The notes under the pieces are model-generated. The model saw nothing but the letters and a program-made list of their open reading frames with translations, made no database searches and had not been told where the DNA came from. Positions 15,108-21,019 of a DNA stretch of 21,019 bases are shown here, one piece after another; position 1 is the stretch's first letter, and each line of letters starts with the position of its first letter. The stretch comes from Bacteroidota bacterium (lineage in GTDB: Bacteria; Bacteroidota; Bacteroidia; Flavobacteriales; Flavobacteriaceae). Location of the stretch: assembly GCA_009937085.1 (NCBI GenBank), contig JAACDD010000144.1, forward strand, positions 1-21,019, read 5' to 3'. A program made the position numbers and the translations under genes.

Positions 15108-16423
15108 TACGCCATTTTTTGATACCACTCCAAGGCTTTTCCGTCCGTAAGACTCGCCACATAACTGCTTATATTAAGCAACAAGCCATAGGTGTCTTTT
15201 TCAGGAAAAACCAAGGTCTCTGGCAAACATTGCAGTGCAAGTTTGTCAAATGCCGAGGCATTGTTTTCCTGTTTCCGCGTAGCGGCACCTACAAAAACAT
15301 CCAACAAACGATGAATCACTTGATAGCCTTTTAGCTCTTTTTCAATGACTTCTTGCGCTTGATAGATGTTCCGAACGCTAAGGCTTATAATATCATTGAT
15401 TTGAGCGCTATACTTACTCTTATCGGTGAGGGAAGTGGTACAATTCCCGCTCATAATTTCAGCCTCATGCGCCATAAAAAGTTCCGCAGCTTCTTGAATA
15501 AGCGTACTAATCGACAAGGCTCTTAAATATCCCAATCGGTCTTTTTTGGTGGTCAGGGTTTGGTACTTTTTTGTGTTGATGTTGTCTTTGACCAAATTGA
15601 TAAGATATTCTAGCGCATAATCTTCCGAAATCCATCCGAGGTTAATCCCGTCTTCAAAGTCGATGAGGGTGTAGCAAATATCATCTGCTGCCTCTACCAA
15701 ATACGCCAATGGATGACGGAGTATGGTTCCCTTGGGTTGCAGCAGTCCTAAGTCGGAGGCAACGGCAGTATAATCGTTTTGCTGGGCTTGAAAGAAACCA
15801 AATTTTTTATCGGCAACGTGTTTGGAGGGTTTGTGTGGCAACGATGCTTTTGGGTATTTGGTGAATGCACCTAGTGTGGCATAGCTGAGACGAAGTCCGC
15901 CTGGAATTCCAGGTCTAGATTCCATTAAAATTTTAAGCCCATTGGCATTGCCTTCAAAATGGGTAAGGTCGTGGTACTGCGTTGTTGTTAGTTGGTCTTT
16001 AAAAGCAGCTCCGTTTCCATTAGAAAAATAATCGCCGATAGCCTGCTCACCGCTATGCCCAAAGGGAGGGTTTCCAATATCGTGTGCCAATGATGCTGCG
16101 GCCACAATCGCACCAAAATCGTTGCTCGTATAGCCAAGGGTAGCAAGCTCTGGATATTTATGCAGCAGTTGCTGTCCAACCATACGCCCAAGGCTTCTGC
16201 CTACCACAGAAACTTCGAGTGAATGCGTCAAACGGGTATGGACAAAATCGGTTTTGGAAAACGGAATGACTTGTGTTTTGTCTTGCAAGTTTCGAAACGC
16301 AGCAGAGAAGATGATACGGTCATAATCTACCTCAAAACCACTTCGTGTGGGATCTTGTTCAACGCGGAGTCGTTTTTGGTTGTCGCCATGACGGCGGAGT
16401 GAAAGTAATTGTTCCCATTGCAT
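15107..16423 (-). CDS. dgt: dGTP triphosphohydrolase (HD superfamily)
   Basis: This 438-residue HD-domain enzyme hydrolyses dGTP (perhaps other dNTPs) to the deoxynucleoside and triphosphate. Metal-binding residues are visible: H67 in HTRLTHSLE, H114-D115 in SLAHDIGNPPFGHSGE, and further Asp residues in 'AADDICYTLIDFEDG'. The N-terminal 'RLRVEQDPTRSGFEVDYDRIIFSAAFRNLQDKTQV' block is typical of bacterial Dgt. The frame opens at 16450, but the ATG at 16423 follows a good promoter whose -7 element ends four bases upstream, so the longer start would be outside the message. It is shorter than E. coli Dgt (about 505 residues). It shares one base of its stop with the tadA start, so the two form an operon. 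Confidence 0.93.
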   Translation of the reverse strand: MQWEQLLSLRRHGDNQKRLRVEQDPTRSGFEVDYDRIIFSAAFRNLQDKTQVIPFSKTDFVHTRLTHSLEVSVVGRSLGRMVGQQLLHKYPELATLGYTSNDFGAIVAAASLAHDIGNPPFGHSGEQAIGDYFSNGNGAAFKDQLTTTQYHDLTHFEGNANGLKILMESRPGIPGGLRLSYATLGAFTKYPKASLPHKPSKHVADKKFGFFQAQQNDYTAVASDLGLLQPKGTILRHPLAYLVEAADDICYTLIDFEDGINLGWISEDYALEYLINLVKDNINTKKYQTLTTKKDRLGYLRALSISTLIQEAAELFMAHEAEIMSGNCTTSLTDKSKYSAQINDIISLSVRNIYQAQEVIEKELKGYQVIHRLLDVFVGAATRKQENNASAFDKLALQCLPETLVFPEKDTYGLLLNISSYVASLTDGKALEWYQKMA

Positions 16424-16427
16424 GGTT

Positions 16428-16457
16428 GAAAGGTATAAAAGACTGTTCAACTTCCAA
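16428..16457 (-). promoter_or_regulatory. Promoter of the dgt-tadA operon
   Basis: On the minus strand TTG (16457-16455), a 19-base spacer and TACCTTTC (16435-16428) match TTG-N19-TAnnTTTG with one mismatch at the last base. The -7 element ends four bases before the dgt ATG, so the message would be leaderless or nearly so. Confidence 0.55.
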
Positions 16458-16572
16458 AGTGTGTTATTAACAATTTAGAAACAATAAGACAAATATTAAT
16501 TAATGCGTAATTAACGCTATCATCACACAACTGAGATATGTTTGCGATAATTAAAAATACAAAATCTACACA
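16458..16572 (+). promoter_or_regulatory. Upstream region and -7 element of the beta-helix lipoprotein gene
   Basis: TATGTTTG (16537-16544) is a perfect TAnnTTTG match, 28 bases before the ATG at 16573. A TTA at 16511-16513 could be a weak -33 element at a long 23-base spacing. The rest is very AT-rich, with a small palindrome of GCGT and ACGC arms around 16505-16517. No known phosphate-control motif is recognised. Confidence 0.45.
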
Positions 16573-17835
16573 ATGAAACTAAACATATTAAAATTTCCAC
16601 TTTTTATCTTCATATCTCTATTGATAATCTCATGTAGTGATGATGACGATTCAACAACAACAACCACTGCAGACCCTTATACCTTATCTGGTAATGTTAC
16701 TGCTGACAAAACTTTAACTGCTGGTAACATTTGGACTCTTAAAGGTCGTGTTTCTGTTGTTGATGGTGCTACATTAACAATTGAGGCAGGTACTGTTATT
16801 AAAGCTACTGCAGGTACAGGCGCAGATGCTTCTACACTAATTATTGCACGTGGTGGTAAAATAGATGCTCAAGGAACTGCAAGCAGTCCTATTGTTATGA
16901 CTTCTGTTTCTGACAACATACAAGCAGACGGTACTTACCCAAGCTCAGGTGCAGCGCTAGGTGTTGGAACACGTGGATTATGGGGAGGACTTCTTGTTCT
17001 TGGAAAAGCTTCTTGCTCTTTTAAAAACGATGTAACCGAGTTACAGATTGAAGGTATTCCTGTTTCTGATACGAACGGTTTGTATGGAGGTTCAGACGAT
17101 GCTGATAACTCTGGTACTATTAGCTATGTATCTATTCGTCACGGTGGTGCCGAAATTGGAGAAGGAAACGAAATTAACGGACTTACACTTGGTGGCGTTG
17201 GTTCTGGAACTACAATTGACAACGTAGAAGTTATTGCTAATGTTGATGACGGAATTGAATTTTTTGGAGGAACTGTAGACGCATCAAACCTTTTGGTTTG
17301 GGGTCAAGGTGATGACGGTATTGATATCGATCAAGCATACTCTGGTACAATTACTAATGCTATGGTAGTGCTTACAGATGCATCTGACCATGCTTTTGAA
17401 ATTGATGGGCCTGAAGGTTCATCTGCTGGAAGCTTTACTATAAACGGTGCAACTATTATTGGTGCAACTGATGACTGTTCTCCTACAGGTGTTGACGGAG
17501 AGATGGCAGATTACAGAAAAGGTGCTACCGGAGCAACTAACAATATTTATGCATTAAATTTCACAGAAGGAAAAGATGTAGAATTAGATGCTAGTGCAGA
17601 TGCAGCAACTTATACAGCTGGAACACTAACTTTTGCAAACTGGGATATTCAATATCCATTGGCTGATGATGATTCTGTATGTGCTGGAGAGGCTATCAAC
17701 AAAATCTTTGATGATAAAGTTGATGCAAGTACATTTGAAGCTGATGCTGCTGGCTGGGCTGAAATTGTAACGGCTAAAAAAGCCGATGCAGGCGCAGATG
17801 AAAGTGCATTTGATTGGACTTTTTACAAGCAATAA
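16573..17835 (+). CDS. Predicted surface-exposed beta-helix lipoprotein
   Basis: This 420-residue lipoprotein has its lipobox at LIIS-C21 and is followed at once by SDDDD (22-26), the type of acidic signal that sends lipoproteins to the cell surface in Bacteroidota. A Thr linker leads to a repetitive beta-strand protein. Residues about 66-111 carry the 'TLTIEAGTVIKA ... ARGGKI.A.GT..PIVMTS' pattern common at the start of right-handed beta-helices, then 'RGLWGGLLVLGKA' (134-146), 'ISYVSIRHGG' (183-192) and two DDGI turns (225-228, 247-250). The protein is strikingly acidic and poor in Lys and Arg, so it may bind Ca2+ in its turns. No catalytic site can be named. It precedes a TonB-dependent receptor by 87 bases, which suggests a partnership in capturing a substrate. 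Confidence 0.8.
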   Translation: MKLNILKFPLFIFISLLIISCSDDDDSTTTTTADPYTLSGNVTADKTLTAGNIWTLKGRVSVVDGATLTIEAGTVIKATAGTGADASTLIIARGGKIDAQGTASSPIVMTSVSDNIQADGTYPSSGAALGVGTRGLWGGLLVLGKASCSFKNDVTELQIEGIPVSDTNGLYGGSDDADNSGTISYVSIRHGGAEIGEGNEINGLTLGGVGSGTTIDNVEVIANVDDGIEFFGGTVDASNLLVWGQGDDGIDIDQAYSGTITNAMVVLTDASDHAFEIDGPEGSSAGSFTINGATIIGATDDCSPTGVDGEMADYRKGATGATNNIYALNFTEGKDVELDASADAATYTAGTLTFANWDIQYPLADDDSVCAGEAINKIFDDKVDASTFEADAAGWAEIVTAKKADAGADESAFDWTFYKQ

Positions 17836-17870
17836 GTTATAGCTCAATTTATAACATATAATTAGCATTA

Positions 17871-17902
17871 TTGCCCAACTTTCGATTTTGAGAGTTGGGC
17901 AA
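17871..17902 (+). other. Strong intergenic hairpin between lipoprotein and receptor genes
   Basis: TTGCCCAACT (17871-17880) pairs perfectly with AGTTGGGCAA (17893-17902). With two G-T pairs the stem extends to 14 bp around the loop ATTT. No run of T follows, so it is not a standard intrinsic terminator. It may be a weak terminator, a processing site or an mRNA-stability element that lets the lipoprotein be made in excess of the receptor. Confidence 0.6.
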
Positions 17903-17922
17903 AATGCATTTAATACACGCAC

Positions 17923-20754
17923 ATGAAAAACACGCTTTTTATACTTACTTTCCTCATTAGCCTAAGTGGCTTTTCGCAAAGCACCATATCGGGAACGGTA
18001 ATGGATGGTGAGTTTAACGAACCTCTCCCCTTTGCAACGGTAATGGTAAAAGGAACAGGAGAAGGTACTACAACAGACTTTGATGGTGTCTTTAGTTTAG
18101 ATGTTGAAAATAGTTCTACTACGTTAATTTTTTCTTTTGTAGGGTATCAAACGCAAGAGGTTCAAAACATTGATGTTGCTGCAGAAAATACTGTGGTTAA
18201 CGTAACCTTAAGTCCTGCTGCTCAAGGATTGGAAGAGGTAATCGTGAGTGTTAGTGCAAGTAGAAATACGGAACAATCTGTTTTAACTTACCAAAAAAAG
18301 GCTGCTAGTCTCCTAGACGGATTGTCCTCCCAGTCGTTTAAAAAAGCTGGTGCTGGAGATATTGCCTCTGCAATTAAAAATGTACCAGGTGTTTCTGTGC
18401 AAGGAGGTAAATATGTTTATGTTCGTGGTTTAGGGGACAGATATACAAAATCAACCTTAAACGGAGTAGATATTCCAGGACTCGACCCCAACAGAAATAC
18501 CGTACAAATGGACTTGTTTCCAACAAATATATTATCAAATGTAATTGTTGTAAAATCCTCTACAGCTGAATTGCCCGCAGATTTTACAGGTGCGATTGTA
18601 GATATCGAAACAAAAGATATTCCTAATTCTAAAGAACAATCGATTTCTGTAAGCGGTGAATACAACCCTGACATGCACTTTAATTCTGATTATATATCAT
18701 ACGAAGGAGGGAAAACAGATTTTTTAGGCTTTGACGATGGCACACGAAAACTGCCAACAAATTCAAGTATCCTTGGAGGAAATTACGATCCTCGCTTTGG
18801 CGTGAATTACGATAATGCACAAGGTATTACCAATTTAGCCCGCTCTTTTAATCCTACTATGGCAGGAGACCAGCAAACCAGTGGTATGAACTATAGCCTA
18901 AGTTATAGTGCCGCTAATGCCTATGATATAGGCAATTCTGGAAACAGAATTGGAGTATTGGCTGCCTTCTCGTACAAAAACACAACAGACCTGTTTAAAA
19001 ATGCACAAAACAACATTTTTAACACCAATCAGGAAAATAAATCCAATTATGAGCTTGAGCCAAACAGAACGCAAAGAGGAACTATTGGTAGTAGTAATGT
19101 AATTTTAAGTAGCCTATTAGGTGTTTCATTTAAAACATCCTTAAGTAAATATAAACTTAACATACTTCATGTTCAGAATGGCGAAAGTCGTGCAGGAGAT
19201 TTTAGACAAGAAACACGCTTTTCTGACTTTATCGATTTTAATAAAGACAACTTAGAATATACCGAGCGTTCCATTACAAATGTATTGTTATCTGGTCTTC
19301 ACAGCAGCCAAGAAGGGGATTGGAAAGTTAATTGGAAACTTTCACCATCTATTTCGAAGAACCACGACAAAGATGTACGTGTAACAGCATTTCAAGATGA
19401 AGAAGGTGTTTTTAGTTTTCAAGAGAACACAGAGCCTAAGCGTATTTGGCGAACTTTAGATGAAATCAACATGGTGGGTAAAGTAGATATATCAAAAAAA
19501 TATACCCTATTTGGAAACAATGCTTTGTTAAAGTTTGGAGCGCATGGTGCTTACAAACAACGTGATTTTTCCATCGCACAAATATCCGTCAGTACATTAT
19601 TTAGCTCGCCTAGCGATTGGCTACGCTACAATGGAGATCCAAACAAAATTTTTGATCCAACTAACATTTGGACCTTTGACAATCAAAACGGGACCTATAT
19701 AAATGCACAAACCACAATTATTCAAGAAGCGAACAAATTCAAAGCATCAAATATCAATGCTGCAGGATATGTGTCGAATGAATTTAGAATTGATGAGCGT
19801 TTGAGAAGTATTGTTGGAATTAGAGTTGAAATGTTCCAGCAATACTACACGGGTACGAATAGTCAACAAGGTGTGGATTTTAATGATGAACGTATCATTG
19901 ATAAGGTGGATATTTTTCCGTCACTTAATTTAATTTATGCGCTAAACGAAAAGGCAAACCTAAGAGCAGCGTATTATAAAACAACTGCCCGACCATCTTT
20001 TAAAGAAGCTTCGATTGCTGAAATATACGACCCGCTAGACAATCTTGTTTTTGTTGGTAATATCAATATCAGACCAACATACATAGACAACTTGGATTTA
20101 CGATTTGAGCGCTTTGGAGATAAGGCAGAAATGATAGCCTTAAGTGCATTTTACAAGCGGTTTACAGACCCTATTGAGCTTGCCTTTGTAGCAGCCTCAA
20201 CTTCAAACTTTACCCCTTTGAACTTGGGAGATGCAACGGTGTATGGAGTAGAGTTTGAATTACGAAAAAATCTCGGGTTTATTTCTGGTCTTGATATTTT
20301 TGATCTTAAAATCAACACTTCGTTTATTGAGGCATTCCAAAAGTTTAGCGAAGATGAACTATTGCTAAGAACAAATGCATTACGTGATGGTCAGACCCTC
20401 GAAGACGGAAGAGCATTACAAGGACAATCGCCTTATTTAATTAATGCAGCGCTTGATTTTAACTTAGAAGCGTCTCAATTACAAGGAAGTCTTGGTTACA
20501 ATGTACAAGGAAAAACACTTGAAGTAGTAGGAGATGGTTTCTATCCAGATGTATATACCATGCCTTTTCATTCTTTGAATTTAAACATAATTAAAGGTAT
20601 TGGAGACAATCATACGTTAACATTAAAAGTTAGCAATCTTTTAGATGATGACCGGGAAAGTTATTTTGAATCATATGGGGCTACTTCTCAAATTTTTTCG
20701 AATAGAAATATTGGACGTAGTTTCTCTATTGGATATAGCTTCTCAATTGATTAA
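17923..20754 (+). CDS. TonB-dependent outer membrane receptor with carboxypeptidase-like N-terminal domain
   Basis: This 943-residue outer-membrane active transporter starts with a signal peptide ending near GFSQ (residue 19), followed by a carboxypeptidase-regulatory-like beta domain (about 21-97; 'ISGTVMDGEFNEPLPFATVMVKG', 'FSFVGYQTQEV' features). A likely TonB box, EEVIVSV, lies at 104-110. The plug domain (about 125-235) includes NVPGVSVQGGKYVYVRGLG and the 'LNGVDIPGLDPNR' loop, and the remainder is a beta-barrel. No SusD-like gene is nearby, so it is not a classical SusC/SusD polysaccharide pair. The upstream beta-helix lipoprotein and the downstream PiT-type transporter are the only clues to substrate; phosphate or a phosphate-containing compound is an inference. 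It ends 14 bases before a strong terminator. Confidence 0.93.
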   Translation: MKNTLFILTFLISLSGFSQSTISGTVMDGEFNEPLPFATVMVKGTGEGTTTDFDGVFSLDVENSSTTLIFSFVGYQTQEVQNIDVAAENTVVNVTLSPAAQGLEEVIVSVSASRNTEQSVLTYQKKAASLLDGLSSQSFKKAGAGDIASAIKNVPGVSVQGGKYVYVRGLGDRYTKSTLNGVDIPGLDPNRNTVQMDLFPTNILSNVIVVKSSTAELPADFTGAIVDIETKDIPNSKEQSISVSGEYNPDMHFNSDYISYEGGKTDFLGFDDGTRKLPTNSSILGGNYDPRFGVNYDNAQGITNLARSFNPTMAGDQQTSGMNYSLSYSAANAYDIGNSGNRIGVLAAFSYKNTTDLFKNAQNNIFNTNQENKSNYELEPNRTQRGTIGSSNVILSSLLGVSFKTSLSKYKLNILHVQNGESRAGDFRQETRFSDFIDFNKDNLEYTERSITNVLLSGLHSSQEGDWKVNWKLSPSISKNHDKDVRVTAFQDEEGVFSFQENTEPKRIWRTLDEINMVGKVDISKKYTLFGNNALLKFGAHGAYKQRDFSIAQISVSTLFSSPSDWLRYNGDPNKIFDPTNIWTFDNQNGTYINAQTTIIQEANKFKASNINAAGYVSNEFRIDERLRSIVGIRVEMFQQYYTGTNSQQGVDFNDERIIDKVDIFPSLNLIYALNEKANLRAAYYKTTARPSFKEASIAEIYDPLDNLVFVGNINIRPTYIDNLDLRFERFGDKAEMIALSAFYKRFTDPIELAFVAASTSNFTPLNLGDATVYGVEFELRKNLGFISGLDIFDLKINTSFIEAFQKFSEDELLLRTNALRDGQTLEDGRALQGQSPYLINAALDFNLEASQLQGSLGYNVQGKTLEVVGDGFYPDVYTMPFHSLNLNIIKGIGDNHTLTLKVSNLLDDDRESYFESYGATSQIFSNRNIGRSFSIGYSFSID

Positions 20755-20767
20755 ACAACCTTAATGC

Positions 20768-20796
20768 AAAAGCCTCCATTTTTATGGGGGCTTTTT
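20768..20796 (+). terminator. Intrinsic terminator after the TonB receptor gene
   Basis: AAAAGCCTCCAT (20768-20779) pairs with ATGGGGGCTTTT (20784-20795) around the loop TTTT, a 12-bp stem with one T-G pair, and the descending arm ends in a run of five T. It starts 14 bases after the receptor stop and ends 14 bases before the next start codon. Confidence 0.85.
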
Positions 20797-20810
20797 GCTA
20801 TTATTGCCAA

Positions 20811-21019
20811 ATGGATTTTTACCTCATTATCATCATTGCCTTAGCAGTACTTGCTACAGCCGATTTGGTTGTGGGCGTTAGCAACGATGCTGTTAACTTC
20901 CTTAACTCGGCTATTGGGTCTAAAGCCATCAGCTTTAAAACGGTGATGATTATTGCCAGTTTGGGTGTAGCCGCTGGTGCCATCTTCTCTAGCGGACTTA
21001 TGGAAGTTGCCCGAAAAGG
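20811..21019 (+). CDS. Inorganic phosphate transporter, PiT family (5' part)
   Basis: The first 69 codons of a membrane protein run to the end of the window. The product starts MDFYLIIIIALAVLATADLV, a first hydrophobic helix, then has GVSNDAVNFLNSAIGSKA (22-39), which corresponds to the PiT signature region (usually GANDVANA...GS), and a second helix at about 45-62. PiT proteins import inorganic phosphate, often as a metal-phosphate complex, coupled to H+ or Na+. The start at 20811 lies directly before the first helix. A variant -7 element (TATTATTG, 20799-20806) overlaps the gap after the terminator. The 3' end is outside the window, so completeness cannot be judged. Confidence 0.88.
   Translation, partial: MDFYLIIIIALAVLATADLVVGVSNDAVNFLNSAIGSKAISFKTVMIIASLGVAAGAIFSSGLMEVARK

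Noticed and set aside
17836..17855. Hairpin GTTATA / TATAAC after the lipoprotein stop codon as a terminator
   Set aside because: Only a 6-bp AT-rich stem with no T-run; too weak to support.

Overview
The window looks like a chromosomal stretch of a member of the Flavobacteriaceae (Bacteroidota). The evidence is the AT-rich sequence, several copies of the Bacteroidota-type -7 promoter element TAnnTTTG close to start codons, the lack of clear Shine-Dalgarno sites, and the protein families themselves: an outer-membrane TonB receptor with an N-terminal carboxypeptidase-regulatory-like domain, a lipoprotein with an acidic stretch right after its lipidated Cys, a lipoprotein RND adaptor, and a Bacteroidota-style AspRS. 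I see no mobile elements, CRISPR array, rRNA or tRNA. The genes are densely packed; the longest stretch without a gene is about 176 bases.

Layout. (1) 58-2501: ferrous iron uptake operon feoA-feoB plus a 41-residue FeoB-associated Cys-rich membrane protein. (2) 2498-3319, minus: ZIP-family metal transporter, divergent from (3) 3373-4536, plus: CrtY-type lycopene cyclase. The cyclase converges on (4) 4516-5490, minus: short-chain polyprenyl diphosphate synthase. Together 3 and 4 suggest carotenoid/isoprenoid synthesis. (5) 5609-12126: four-gene operon of TetR regulator, TolC-type outer-membrane channel, lipoprotein adaptor and RND pump, with every start overlapping the preceding stop. A 9+9 bp perfect palindrome covers the -33 region of its promoter. 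(6) 12119-12475, minus: small secreted MORN-like repeat protein. (7) 12652-14667: aspS and a small two-helix membrane protein. (8) 14664-16423, minus: dgt (dGTP triphosphohydrolase) followed by tadA (tRNA adenosine deaminase). (9) 16573-21019: a predicted surface beta-helix lipoprotein, a TonB-dependent receptor and, after a strong terminator-like hairpin, the start of a PiT-family phosphate transporter that runs off the window.

Most of the window is housekeeping or well-known accessory machinery. The parts most worth a second look are the lipoprotein/TonB receptor/PiT neighbourhood (a possible phosphate-linked outer-membrane uptake system whose substrate is unproven), the nearly symmetrical divergent promoter between the ZIP and crtY genes with very short or absent 5' leaders, the palindromic operator candidate of the efflux operon, and an RND pump in which the usual Asp-Asp and Lys proton-relay positions read Asp-Asn and Asn-Asn. 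All four convergent gene pairs overlap at their 3' ends.
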